Of a stretch of 64,000 bases of DNA, positions 46,026 to 57,786 are shown one piece after another (the first letter of the stretch is position 1; each line of letters starts with the position of its first letter). The stretch is from Hygrocybe punicea (Eukaryota; Basidiomycota; Agaricomycetes; Agaricales; Hygrophoraceae), in the NCBI GenBank assembly GCA_963556145.1, contig OY744471.1, forward strand, positions 5,387,590 to 5,451,589, given 5' to 3'. The notes beneath the pieces were generated by a model. That model saw only the letters and a program-made list of their open reading frames with translations, ran no database searches and was not told the DNA's origin. The position numbers and the translations under genes were made by a program.

Positions 46026-46625
46026 TAGACTGTCCATGGGTCAGTCCAGGCGGCCGGCCCTCACCTGATTTTGCTGGCCCTGGCCCAGGCCCTGGGTCAT
46101 AAGGGCCAGGTCAGGGCCAGGCCGGGTTAGGGTCAGCCCTGGTCAGCCCTGGCCCTCTATCTCAAAAATTTGTCCATCCATGCTCTCCAATCACAGTATT
46201 ATAATCCACATAACAGTGTTCTAATCCACATAGTCATCATTAAAGTCAAAATCTTCAACATATTTCTTCATTATCTCTACTTCCACATCAAGCATTTTAT
46301 CTGTGTATGCAGCATGTAGCTTTTGAATTCCTTCATTGGCATTATCAAGGGTCATAGTATATGTGCTCAGCAATATAGGATCAAGGTGTAGGTATAGCTA
46401 GATAGTCATGAGCCATTTTGGTAGCCTTTTATACCATGGAGCTATGAACCTGTGGGGGATCCCAAGGCTAAAAGGATCTCCAACTATGGGAACTAATTTT
46501 TCAAGCCTGGTATCTTTGGAAATGCTAAAGCATGCATGGTTAGAGTAAGCTAAATGGCATACATATACCTCTGACATCTAAGAGGGCCAGGCCAGAGTGT
46601 CATGGCCCTGCCCATGGACAGTCTA
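46026..46625. mobile_element. Short hAT-like non-autonomous element (600 bp)
   Basis: The perfect inverted ends are TAGACTGTCCATGGG and CCCATGGACAGTCTA. Flanks ATACCAGC (46018-46025) and ATACCGGC (46626-46633) form an 8-bp duplication with one transition. The left subterminal region is a run of GGGCCAGG/CCTGGCCC units. It split the right arm of the outer inverted-repeat element, so it is the younger insertion. Confidence 0.8.
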
Positions 46626-46640
46626 ATACCGGCGCCTTTT

Positions 46641-49570
46641 CTACCTGGGCTGCCTCTCAACTAAGTAGACAAACTGGGCAAGACCCCTGGTCTCCAGGTG
46701 CATCTCCATCCCCTCCCACTCATCATTTGCTGACCGAGGCCTGCATACCCCTGGCTTCCCATTTCCACCTGGCGCACAGCCGGTGCCATGTCCATTGACT
46801 GGCGTAGGATGTTGTCAGGTCAAACAGTGGTTAGTGGGGTGGGCAGTGTTTGCCCAGGGCATAACCCATACCTGCAGCCTTGGGTGTGGGTGGAGGGTGT
46901 CTGTACTAACAATACATTATTCTTATGGTGCACAACTGACAGTCCACCATGTATTCAAGTTGATTTAAAAGCAACATTTTCAAACAAACTTTTGTATGCA
47001 GGCGCAATCCATGTACAGGTATATATTTCAAGCAAGTCAACACTGACCACACTTGACCCTCAACTGTCACATTCCACCACTCACTCACCACCAACACCTT
47101 CCCTTGCTTGGTCTTTTTAACTATGAATTTGTTACCATCACTTTGGCGCCGATGACTCCTGTCGCCAAGCTTTGATGCAGTAGGACCATTACGAAGTCCT
47201 CTCGCGATATTCAGCTGAGATAGAAGCTGCTAAAGTAAAAAAGCTTTGCTACATGTAAGCGATCATTTCCTGAATTGATCTGTGGACTCACGGCAGTTTT
47301 CAGGGAGGGATATCATCGAGGCCACCAACACCACATGATCCGTGGCTACTTGTTTGGGGACTGGATGAGTTTGACAGTCCATGTAGCGGACAACGAGGGT
47401 TCTGGTACCCCAGCAGATCATGATGAGGTATTGTATCAGGTGAGAGATGTATGCAAGTGGAGACACTTAAGAAATCCTGGCCTATGACACCAATTCTGGG
47501 AAGAATGTTTTGAGAAGGTCAGTCTCTCATGTTTCAATTATCATTATGCTAAACTTTGTTGTAGGTCAACTGCTAAATTTTTTTCTTCACTGGCATTCAT
47601 GTACACCGTAGATATTCTGGAACTCAAGCACTGGACACGATAACAAATGGCAATTGATATTGCCGCTTGCTGCTATGTTTTATCTATCACACAATTCCCC
47701 CCTGTTGCTGACACGTTGCTTACAGGACATAGCACTTTCCTACTGCTCATGGGATGCTGCAGCCTCAGGAATGACCACACTCGTGACTTCCAGCAAAAAT
47801 AATGACTTATTGCTTCAAAGGTATGTTTTGGTCCTTGCATGACCTGAGCTAAATATGGCTTCCAGAGTGCCATATCTATCTGTGGATATTCCTAGTGTCA
47901 AGAGAAGGAGATAAAATCACTGGGTCTCCATTCAAGACAAGTCCATAATGGCACAAAGTGCTTGCATCTCATATTCTCAACAACTATTTACAAGATTTTA
48001 TCAGTGCATGTTATGGCACATTTAGCAGTATATGTGGCTAGGTTTCCATCCTGCACAGAGCACTCTTTGTCCCACGTGAGCTGGTGATGGCCTCAACGAC
48101 ACAGATGAATGTATGTCCAGTGATGGTGGTGACCTGTGACAACGACAACAACGATATTGAGCATTGACAGCTGATGGTAGGAGTGTTTCCCTCAGGCACC
48201 CCGCCAGGTCAGGCAGGGTACAGCAGGTGGGCACTAGCACCTCACAAGCATCACACATGGGTTGGCTCGGGGAGGCCTCAAGGTAGTGGAGGTGTGCGTG
48301 GGAACATCCACTTGCTGTTGCTCCACCCAGGCCCGTTGTGTCCACCTCACAAATGCCACACACAACGTCAATTGACGTGGCTGTAGTCGTTTGCGAGGTG
48401 AGGTTGGGCAGCAGGAAAAGACCAGTCTCAATCCCCCTTCCTGCATGTGCTCCATCCCTGTCCTTGTCCAGCTGTTGTTGTCTTCACTTGCTGGACTGAC
48501 ATCCTCATTGCTGAGGTGGTCAAGACCGTCAGGTCTCATTTGTGTCCTGCTGTCAGTTAGTGGGCGGGGCTTGTCACCGTCATTGTCCTAGGTGATAGCG
48601 CCAGGGTCATCGCCGTCATTGTCATCTGATTGCCTGTGTCTTGGTGGTTGTGGATAGTCTGTCAACCTTGCCATCTTCATTGTCACTGTTGTTGCATCTT
48701 CACTGTCATATCTTTGTCACTGTTGTTGCATCTTCACCGTCATTGTCCTCATCTTCCAGTCCCCACCCTCAGCGAAATGTCTGCTGCACATTGGGGGCAC
48801 AGTGTAGTCAGCTGGCGGCAGGAATTTGAGGCAGAGGGTACCTGTCATACCCTTGCTGAAGAGTGGGTGTCGCCATTCTGGTTCTCAAAAAGGTGGTTGA
48901 AGTAGGCTAGGAAAAGACACACTATTTGTCCTTATGGGATTGCTGGGTTACATGAATGGAGAGGGGAGGCAAGGAGAGGAGTACAAGTCTTGTAACAAGA
49001 CTGCCGAAGAGCGAGAGAGATGCAAACCGCTAATATTTCCTGTATTTGTAATTTAACTGGATAAATCAATTGGATTTACTGACTAAAGTAGTAATTTTAA
49101 ATCACATAAAAGCAAGTAAAATGGTAGAATAAGTTGGGAAAAATGACGGTTAAAAGCAGGTATTATGAATACTATGTATAGACAGTTGAATGGCAAATAA
49201 AACGCCTGCACACTCAGAAAGCAGGAATACCACATGACCACAAATAACTACCAAAAGCAGACATAATAAGTACCTATTTGGGAATGTCTGCTTTTGTCCG
49301 GAATTCTGGATAGCAAATGCTTCCCGCATGTATAGAAGGGGCTACCATATACACCTAATTATTCCTCTGCAATCCCATTTTTTCAGTCTTATAAAAGCTT
49401 GCCCATACATTATGATAAGCCTGTGAAATACCAAATTTTCGGAGTCTTACAATATACATCAGGAAAAGCTACTTTTTCTTGAATTGTCCTACCAGTGTGT
49501 CTTGCCAGTGCTCGTCTTGATTTCAAAATGTATTTCAGGACCTATGTTTTTCCGAGTGGCTCATAAGTTG
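46641..49570. other. Region with no recognisable gene; transposon debris
   Basis: A plus-strand ORF at 47275-47487 (RGHQHHMIRGYLFGDWMS) and codons before it may be a gene remnant, but I recognise no family. 48365-48405 carries the GTCAATTGACGTGGC...TGCGAGGT motif shared with the hAT-like elements, and the GC-rich, CACTGTTGTTGCATCTTCACCGTCAT-type tandem at 48660-48745 fits such an element, but ends were not found. 49160-49330 is related to the ends of 44571-45922. Confidence 0.4.
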
Positions 49571-49644
49571 TTCAATCGTGTAATCTAATGATAGTAATGG
49601 TAATATATACAAACTGGAATAGAGGCGTTATGTGACGGAGTAGA

Positions 49645-52600
49645 CTATTGCAACTCGAGTTCAGCCAGACTTTGCAATACGTTTCCTTCCCGACGTAGCT
49701 TCTCCCGTACACCCGCCCTGCGCCCCCGCCTCCGAGTTTTCGCACGTCTGGCCTTGGGTTTAGGGGTGCTATTGCCTTGCGGCACCTGAAGGGCCGATGT
49801 AGAGACTCAACGTCCCTCTGAGGCCGTATCGTCGATATAACACGAATCCAGACGAACCCGACACCTCCATTCGACTTGCATTCGAACCCGACATAACCCG
49901 GCGTGACGTGACCCGACGTGACCGACGTGACCCGATGTATGCCGCTTCGTGACGGCCGCTTTCGGACCAAATCCGGTAGGCTCAAACACCTCGGAGTTCC
50001 AATTCTAGTTCATGGATCTCATCGGACTCGATTCCCGACATCGGACTTGCCCAATATATGCGTCCCCTCGTCCTATTGGAGATACACTTGACATTTTACA
50101 TCTTTATCTTTTTATATTTGCATTCCTCTCCATTTCCCTGTCACTGTCGCATTGCAACCCCCTCTTCACATCCCCATTCCAAATCCCCTTTGTAGTTCCC
50201 ATCGGCTGAAGAAGACAAGTCCGAAAGTAGACTACTCATCCCTGTACTATAAAAACGGTCCCCAACGACCGTAACAAAAAAGATACCCTTAGCCCCCGTT
50301 TCCATATAGTCAGAATTCCCTTTTAATCGTTTCAAATGCTTGTCCTTGTAGACCCTTAGCTTTTCATAGTTCACATCACCGTCTTTATTGTAGTTCCTTT
50401 ACTCGTTCATCGTTTCCGACCGGACCGGACCCGACCCGCCGTACCCGACATCGTCGGCATCGTCGGGTTGATTATTATTAGTCCGTTTTCAGTCCGTTTA
50501 TCGCCGGGTTTGTCATTATTCGTTCAGTTTTACATGGCGGCTTTATTATTACTCTTTTACCACTATCCCCGACACTGATTATCCACAGTCACTTCTACGC
50601 TGACACCCTTGGTTAGGATCATCTTTTATATAGTTCCGAAGCCACCCCGAACCCGCATCTACACCGATAAGCCGCCCAGGGATTGGGCCAAGGAGTTGAC
50701 CGGGACGTGTTCAAATTGGCTACTGTTACCGTCCGCAGATTTAAATCTTTTGGGTTGGGGATCCCCAGACAGGGAATCATGCATCGCTCGCTTCAACATT
50801 CGGAGGTTGTCATCGGATGGACCAGGCATTGATTCAGGAGAGGCTAAGATATCTGGCTCTGAGGATGTGGGACTTGGGTCATTTCGAAGAATCACAAAGG
50901 CGGTATCTGGCGGATTGGGTTCCCTAGTATCCGTGGATTTTCCGGTATAACCAGCAACATCCTGCAGGTCTTCATCAATATCCCCCAATGAAACGCAGTC
51001 ATCGTCGTCGAAGGCGATTCCAGCAGTAGTTTCTGTGGACTATTCGAGAGGGTTTGCTCAGTATGGGTTAGAGGTTGTCTAGATAGTACGCACCGGCATC
51101 TGCACTATATCATATTCCTCACGGTCAATCGTTGATGTATGTATGCTGTCGCCAGTAGATTCTATATCCATTTGCGCCTCCGGTTCAGGGGCTACCAGCA
51201 AATCGTCCGCGGTGTGAATCATGGGTGTTTCGGATATTTTCTCGATGTCGACAACTTGGCGTTCACTTGGAGCCTATACGGAACAAACAATAATTATGGA
51301 ATGGTAAATATAGTGATGGGACATACACTGCCTTGTTGTGGAGCTATTTCAGCCGCAGGTTCAGCCGACAGTGGCGGGTCTTCCTTGAGACCAGTTACGA
51401 AGGAGGAAGTGAGAGTGATTGGGGGGGATGTGGGATTCTCATGCGGTGAATCTTGGGATGGCACCTTAGTCGGTTCAAGAAATTCTTCGTATTCATCTTC
51501 TTCAAATGGCTCGATGTCATGACTCGGGAAGCTGGTGACCTTTTCATCCTTCATCGGCAAATCCTCGATAGATGGTGTCGGTGCGGTCTGACCAACATAG
51601 CCCTTCGTTGGAAATTTGCTCGTATACATCCAATGTGACGGGGTGGTCAGCACGGGCTTCTCTAAAACCATTTTGAAGTATTTCATACGTGGAGCAGGCA
51701 TCCCAAACTCCTCGGGATTGGGCCTCAAACCAGGAGGGAATGCCGGGTTGTCGTTCATATGGAGAACTCTCCGGTGCACTCGATCGTAGAAAACATGGGT
51801 GCAGTCCGCCAGTAATGGCGATTTCTTCGAGTCAAAAGTCGTCAGTTCATACTCAGGGGGGGCCATAGAATCGACGTACCTTCGAAACACAATAAAGATA
51901 GGGGGAACCGTCGTTGATGTCAATCTCATCGACCCAATGACTCCATTGTCCATCGCCTACTGCGGCAACGGGAGGAGGACGAACCCATGGTACCCGTCCG
52001 GGGGCTAGTTCAACTTCATCGAGAGGTGCGGCGGTGAACGAGCGGTTTGATGGTGGATGGTGTATGTCACCATTGGAAGTTGAAGGAGGTAGGGTAACGG
52101 GCCATCGACTCCAGGGCTTGCAAGGTGCTTCACTATTGGCCCAGGAAGACATCGTTGCAGAGATTTCGGATGAAGATGACCACGTCACTTCGCTGTCGAC
52201 GAGCTGGGGAGGTGGGGTAGGCCACAGGGCAACAGTACCTCCAGAACTTGTGATAGGTGGGAGACTCGAAAATTGCGACGGCTTATAGCCGCGAGCTGGT
52301 GAGGGTGCCGGCGAGGGTGCCCGATTCACTGAACTACCCGCTAATGACCTGTATCCAACAGCTTGGTCCCATCCTTGACTCCAGGACGACGACTTGACTC
52401 GCTGCCTTTTAAAACATCCAACCGTTTTATCTTCGTCCTCGTCATTATAGTCGCCTATGAATGTAGCCCCCGATTGATGGGCAAAGGTGTCGTATCTGTT
52501 GTTTGGGGTAGCCTTGCCAGTGAGCTCGAGCAACGTTTTTTCTACGAAGTCGCGGTAGGCGAATGTTTGGCGACAGTCCCTGACAGTGGACATCCTTGAC

Positions 52601-53460
52601 TTCAGGAACTCTACACCGGGAAGGTATTCGTGCACAAAGAAACAAGGAACTCGTCTGTGAGTCAGAAACCAGAGTGAGATTGCTTCGTTCGAATGCGGGC
52701 CATTCAGCCAAACTCCTATGAAACGATCATCAGTGGGTGGTACCGGAGTGACGCACAATTGTTCGCAGTTGGGGGGCCAAAAATGTTGCATTTTTTGTGC
52801 CATTGCAATCCATGCCGCTTTGTGTTTCAGACCCCTCTGAATATGTGTGACCTCATCAACAGCGTCTTCATACGTTATAGCGCCTTCTAGTTTGGACATA
52901 CAGTCTAGAGTGGGGTCGACGGGAAAGCAGGTGCCAATGATACTATTTCGAATTGCCGTCACCTGCCGTAACTCTGACATGTGTGTATCTAGCATGAGGA
53001 TGCGCGATTTCAGATCAGAGACAAAGTTACTGTGCAGAACACCCGAGAGACTTTGAGGGCGCCAAACTTGATAGACCGACACAAATTCAACTGGCGGGTC
53101 GACTGGCGGGGGCTGGAGGAGAATGAAAGCATGCCAGGGGTACGCGTGAGTGTAGTATTGCGGGGAGACAGTTGGGTCGAACCGGCCGAGGTGTCCATCG
53201 AAGCGTCTCCGCTCCGGATTGGCGTGAGGCTTGTGTGTAAATTGGGGCTTGACCCTCCCGGGCAGATACGGGACTTGGCGTGAATTTGGCGACCATACTT
53301 CCCATCGTCAAGAATTCATGGCAACATCTCGTCCGGTGTAGGTTGAAAATGGTGGAAGACCGAATTCCAACTGGTCGTCCACCGCGAGTACGCGGTGGTA
53401 GCCACGAAAACTAGCTAGTCGGGGGGTGGAATACGTATATACATTTGAATCGGAGGTCAT
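49645..53460 (-). pseudogene. Agaricomycete Pro/Ser-rich protein of unknown function, with one nonsense codon and a severed C-terminus
   Basis: Exons: 53460-51880, 51824-51327, 51273-51094, 51039-50664 and, beyond the LTR, 49797-49645. Introns of 55, 53 and 54 bp have GTACGT, GTATGT and GTGCGT donors and AG acceptors, and all splice in phase 0. Residues 1-50 (LASFRGYHRVLAVDDQ) are followed by an in-frame TGA at 53308-53310. The frame then continues RWEVWSPNSRQVPYLPG, WHAFILLQPPPV, FVSVYQVWRPQSLSG and FIGVWLNGPHSNEAISLWFL, with a long Ser/Pro-rich middle, HVFYDRVHRRVLHMNDNP, and an acidic third part. The solo LTR at 49798-50663 supplies a TAG within its first bases (50659-50661). Without it the frame runs 51 codons further through a basic tail (KTRRRGRR) to TAG 49645. 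I know the family only as hypothetical and expanded in agaricomycetes. Confidence 0.78.
49798..50663 (-). mobile_element. Solo LTR, family 1, minus orientation (866 bp)
   Basis: Read on the minus strand it begins TGTAGATGCGGG and ends GAGTCTCTACA. It is flanked by the 4-bp duplication CCGA (49794-49797 and 50664-50667). It is the inverted relative of 12763-13660, sharing the GACGGTCGTTGGGGACCG block and the TATAAAAACGG segment. Confidence 0.9.
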
Positions 53461-53529
53461 CTTGAGGTCGGCGGGAAGTGAACGGACGGACAACCAGACT
53501 ACGTGTGCCTGAGCAGCGGCGGCAAACGC

Positions 53530-53960
53530 GGGAAAGTCTTCAACAGCGACGACAAACGCGCTGCGATTCCAGGGAAATGTTCAACAGCGGCGATGAACGC
53601 GCTGCGAGGCCAGGTAGGGCTTGAAAAGCTTGAAAGACTGAAGGGCTCAACAGCAGCGTTGACAAACGCGCTGCGATTCCAGGGAAATGTTCAACAGCGG
53701 CGATGAACGCGCTGCGAGGCCAGGTAGGGCTTGAAAAGCTTGAAAGACTGAAGGGCTCAACAGCAGCGTTGAAAAATGCGCTGCGATTCCAGGGAAATGT
53801 TCAACAGCGGCGATGAACTCGCCGCGAGGCCAGGTAAGGCTTGAAAAGCTTGAAAGACTGAAGAGCTCAACAGCAGCGTTGACAAACGCACTGCGATTCC
53901 AGGGAAATGTTCAACAGATGAACGCGCTGCGAGGCCAGGTGAGTCTTGAAAAGGTTGAAG
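53530..53960 (-). repeat. 110-bp tandem array with a GCGTTCATCGC core
   Basis: About 3.7 units with exact 110-bp spacing (marks at 53561, 53671, 53781 and 53891); units 2 and 3 are almost identical. Each unit holds AACAGCGGCGATGAACGCGCTGCGAGG, which on the minus strand is the core CGCAGCGCGTTCATCGCCGCTGTT shared with the arrays at 54160 and 58050. It lies just upstream of the gene at 49645-53460. Confidence 0.9.
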
Positions 53961-54154
53961 CGCTTCAAGTTCAAAAGTTGGGCTTGAGTTCAAGCTCCGA
54001 ATCAAAAGTCACCAAGTGTTCCGAGTCCCACCAAACTTATGAGGCATCCATCGTTCAACTCGTTGGCCCGAACCCGAGTCGCAGCGCGTTGACCGCAGCT
54101 GTTGACATATTGCCTCCGTCGCCAAAATCCACCGCTACCCACCTTCGGCCTGTC

Positions 54155-54660
54155 ACTGCATCGCGGCGTGTTCATCGCAGCCGTTGAGCTTAATTCTCTC
54201 ACCACTGCTCATCATGATCTCCCTAAGTTCACCAGTTGGACTCCTACGTCGTCAACAACGCTTCCCACTTACTTGCCATTGTCTGAGTCCCTCGCGGCGC
54301 GTTCATCGCAGCCGTTGAACATAGTTTACTTACCACTGCTCGTCTTCCCAAGTTCCCCGGTCTCCCGTGCTGTCGCCCATACACCTGTCCTTTCATCGCG
54401 GCGCGTTCATCGCAGCCGTTGAGCTTAATTCTCTCACCACTGCTCATCTCCCTGAGTTCACCAGTTGGGCTCCTACATCGTCAACACCGCAATCACTGCT
54501 TCCCACTTACTTGCCGTGGTCTGAGTCCCTCGCGGCACGTGCATCGCAGCCGTTGATCTTAATTCTCTCACCACTGCTCATCTCCCTAAGTTCACCAGTC
54601 TCGCGATAACAAGCTCCATCTTCCCTTAGGCGCGTTCCTCGCAGCTGTTGAACCAACAGT
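54155..54660 (+). repeat. Interspersed copies of the GCGCGTTCATCGCAGC core
   Basis: Five copies of CGCGGCRYGTKCATCGCAGCCGTTGA at about 54162, 54292, 54398, 54530 and 54630, spaced 100-130 bp. Each is followed by variants of TTAATTCTCTCACCACTGCTCATC. They are in the opposite orientation to the 53.5 kb array. Confidence 0.85.
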
Positions 54661-55039
54661 CTTTGACAGACGGCGCATCATTGATGCCATCGTATCTCCC
54701 AAACGCGATTGAGGGCACGGGAATAGGGACTGCTTATATGATCGATTGTTGTACTCAGCATGTACGAAGACGTTTGACTATTACTGGGATGCGTGGCTCT
54801 CCATTTTATCGTACATTCTGAATCATTCTTCCCATCCGACGACGCTGTCGAATTACTGCTCGTAACCGTCATGATCCTGGGCCAAAGTAAGCCTTAATTC
54901 TTTTACCTCTTCTCTCTAATTCGATTACTATTGCTATTACAGCGACCGAATTCATATGGTTTTTTTATCATCAAGTTCTACCTTTGCCGACTGTTCCAGA
55001 TTCCGAATATACCGTGAACCAGTTCTTGTAAGGGTGTCT
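54661..55039. other. Spacer, nothing recognised
   Basis: No ORF with family resemblance, no repeat and no element ends seen. Confidence 0.5.
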
Positions 55040-55890
55040 CTAATTAGAATCACCAGTAAGATCTATAACGTCCATAACCACCTTCTCACAGCCGTGCTTA
55101 TTGAAAACCCTTCGCGTGGTGATCAATCCACATTCACACTTAACAAACAATCCCCGAAATTCGGCCTCCGTGATGCCTGGCTGCACTTGGGAGTCCAATT
55201 GCCTGAGCATGTAGGACTCGATCTCATTCGGGTTGTTATCTGGACGCGCGAGCGCGCGGCGTTTCGGCACAAGATCTGTGTTGTTACGAATGTCTGCTGG
55301 AATATGATTAGAGAAGACAGGCAGACTTCTGGTTCTTAGACGTACCCAGCATTGCATACGACCTCTTCAACGGTCTCTGTACAGGTGGGGCATTTTCAGA
55401 GATGTGTGTCACCCGTGGTGGGGCTCATTCGCCAAACCCTAACGAAGAATCAATTCAAGTTGTTTCAACTTCGAGCTGGTCTGCGCCAACTGCTTACATC
55501 GGCGAGGATATTCTTTGATAGGTACGCCTATTTTGTTGTAGAGGCGCTCTATGAACACTATGAACAATGACTATGAGTCTTGTTTCGCAGCAGTCAAAAT
55601 AACTTACCAAAGTACCCACACCTGTCCCGAGCACAGCTCGCAACATATTCTCCTGAGAAAGGGCCGACAGTGGCTACGTAGATGGCCGCCTCCGTGAAGT
55701 CAGGCTGGTAGAAGTCCATCATAGGACAGAGACAGCAAGGACCAAGCATTTGGTGCGACATGCGGTGACCTTGCAGGTCAGAGGGACTGACACGTACTTC
55801 ATTATTGGATGGCCTTCCAAGATGCAACAACATTAAACCATTCCATAACCCAGACAACGCCAGAGCTGTTACTCACCATTCCCATGGGCG
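55040..55890 (-). CDS. Small cysteine-containing agaricomycete protein(s), unknown function
   Basis: The first block (55857-55606) reads NGLMLLHLGRP, then a CxxC pair (CCLCPMMDFYQ) and ASCARDRCGYF, which could bind zinc in the manner of GRF-type fingers. A GTAAGT...CATAG intron (about 55598-55548) joins it in frame to VFIERLYNKIGVPIKEYPRR, and this frame closes at a TAG near 55437. A further block in another frame (55357-55040) has GITEAEFRGLFVKCECGLI and RRVFNKHGC, again a possible C2HC site, then IDLTGDS. The two blocks may be exons of one gene or two small genes. Both block types recur in agaricomycete hypothetical proteins. The 5' end and the exon join are uncertain. Confidence 0.45.
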
Positions 55891-56348
55891 GAGTTGGTCA
55901 GTACTACGGTTGTACTGAAGCACTGCGTTCTCAGAATTCTTCGCTTGGGAGATATAAATTTGCAAGCGAATGCGGATAGCAGCGGAGTCTACTCTGATAG
56001 ACATCATTCGAATTGGGTGAGTTGCACTCATTCAAATCATTGACCACTTTTTATATCTTTTCGACACGCTACTAGTATTAGCCACGGTGGCGCTACAATG
56101 AATCAACAAATGTTGAAGAAATCATGCCCGGTCATGCGTGCACGAGATCTCAATCACGCAGTATGACACTCTGCTAAACTTGAATGACCAGGTGATGAAC
56201 ACGTGAGTCACGCGTTCGCTAGCCTTCAAAAGCTACGAATTGAGGCAGATGAAGCCTTCCCAGTTTGATTCCTGCATCAGCTCGTCTTTCTCGTCCTAAA
56301 TTCAACTTGCGGACTCACCGTACCTCATCGTACATTACCTCCTTGATC
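55891..56348. promoter_or_regulatory. Divergent spacer upstream of the DUF6698 gene
   Basis: This is the only space between the minus-strand small-protein gene and the start of the intact DUF6698 gene, so it should hold both promoters. TTTTTATATCTTTT at 56049-56062 is a possible AT-rich promoter element. No repeat or element end is visible. Confidence 0.35.
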
Positions 56349-57786
56349 ATGGCAGACGAGAATCTCAATACTCCCGCACAAACTGCTGGCCATCGTCAAC
56401 GAGAGGATGCTCTCCACCTCGGCCCCAGGAAAAAAGCGTACGAGCTCATTCTTTTCATTTACAAATTATTTCTCACACGAGTTATGGAAGTTGTCTCTCT
56501 GACCCACTTGTTTCCCATGGCCGCCATTTCGGACAGACGGTACATGCTTTATGTAATGTACAAGCGCTGGTCACAAACGGCCTTCTCTGTATGGGTGAGC
56601 TGGCAGGGGAGCCAGAGGAATCATTCACTTCAGAGTATTTTCAGTAAATTTATGTCTACGCTCCTCATCTAATCACGTACCTCATTCTAGGCAACGGCGA
56701 GAGCATTGCGTTTTTGGAACACTTCTTCAGATGGTTCCAGGCCTCGAAGAGCGACTCATGGCAGGATCCGAAGAGGATGTCGTAGCGATTGCCGAGATGG
56801 TAAGTCGTCTATGGCTTGTATTGTGTTAGTGCTCAACATTGCTTTGGTAGATACAAAAAGGAGCGTCGTCTGCTAGATCAGACGACACGAAAAGTCTGAA
56901 AGGTTCCATCCTGGAATGGATTGTTCTGTGTGGTCAGTCTCTCAACCCCCCGCTCTCAAGGAATGTCAAAATGGATCGTGGTTTCCACCATGATCGCACG
57001 GGCGCACTCCTATGTCCGGCGGGAATGGACTGGTCAGATCCTGAGTACGAGATTTCGCCTTTTGTGTAGCCTTTACCCCACGGTGACACCCTTGTAGAAT
57101 CAAAGAGAAGTTACGCAGTGGCGAGATGATAATACCAGGTGATCAATGGCCAATTTTCTTATACGCTCGTTATGAATACGATGCGGACAATCCATGGAAG
57201 GGCCTTCTCAGAAGTTCCATTCTGGTTTCTGTAAGTAGTTTTTGAGTCTCTGACTATCCCAACTGATTACTTGTCAGGCCTACAAGCATGTCTTCACGTC
57301 GCCAAGCTCTGTTGATAAAGTTGCGAAGGCTACGCGATCCGGTAACGCTCGGATCCACGGTATGACTCGTGTCACGTCGGCTTCAATCGCATACATTGCC
57401 ACCCAGGTCACGGCCCTCTCAGCGTGTATACTGTGACGCAAGCTAACCCTTTATCATTGCAGGCCCGGTTTGCTCTTACATCTTCAGCCGTTTTCTCAAG
57501 GACAGATACAATCACCGACTCCGAACGTTTCTACAACAGCCTTTTGGAACTTTTTGATGACATTGATGAGCGGGAGGAAGTTGATGACCTCCTAATGTGG
57601 TGGAATCGGTAACATCTCACCATGTCAAAGTGTAGGGAAGTAAATAATGGACATCTTGGATTAAACAGACAAATATTCTCAAGCTACTTGTCAGCTCGAC
57701 GTCCGGTTGCAAAAAATAGTGCATTAGAGAAGATCAGGGAGAAGCGAGCTATACAGAAGGCTGCCGCCCAGAATGCTACAGGCTAG
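56349..57786 (+). CDS. DUF6698-type protein, intact eight-exon gene (359 aa)
   Basis: Exons 56349-56437, 56482-56643, 56691-56799, 56851-57044, 57098-57230, 57278-57406, 57463-57608 and 57669-57786 total 1,080 nt and splice into one open frame ending TAG. Every intron is 44-60 bp with GT and AG ends. Landmarks along the protein are HGRHFGQTVHALCNVQALV, LLQMVPGLEERLM, NPPLSRNVKMDRGFHHD, LLCPAGMDWSDPE, PGDQWPIFLYARYEYD, RSGNARIHGMT and EEVDDLLMWWNRQIF. This order is that of agaricomycete DUF6698 proteins, whose function is not known. It is the only long multi-exon gene in the window without a visible break. The GT of intron 2 lies in an open ORF, so an unspliced reading is shorter. A partial copy follows at 58637. 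Confidence 0.9.

Larger units (their letters stand above)
44141..46640. mobile_element. Nested inverted-repeat elements
   Basis: The outer pair of arms is 44141-44240 (AGGCGCCGGTATATCCAG, then GCAATGTCTTATCTGGCCAAAT) and, inverted, 45945-46020 continued at 46626-46636 after the inserted element 46026-46625. Inside are a tandem array (44310-44512), a short inverted pair CTGCAGTGCCT/AGGCACTGCAG (44506-44569), another inverted-repeat element (44571-45922) and a tRNA-like segment (45017-45093). There is no transposase. The outer left end coincides with the truncation of KDZ copy 3. No target duplication could be assigned to the outer element. Confidence 0.6.

Noticed and set aside
47275..47487. 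70-codon plus-strand ORF as a gene
   Set aside because: No family is recognised, no supporting exons are clear, and the neighbourhood is transposon debris. Kept only as a remark in the region entry.
53308..53310. TGA decoded as an amino acid (readthrough or selenocysteine)
   Set aside because: TGA stops occur in many unrelated decayed genes here, the intact DUF6698 gene has none, and CpG decay explains them more simply.
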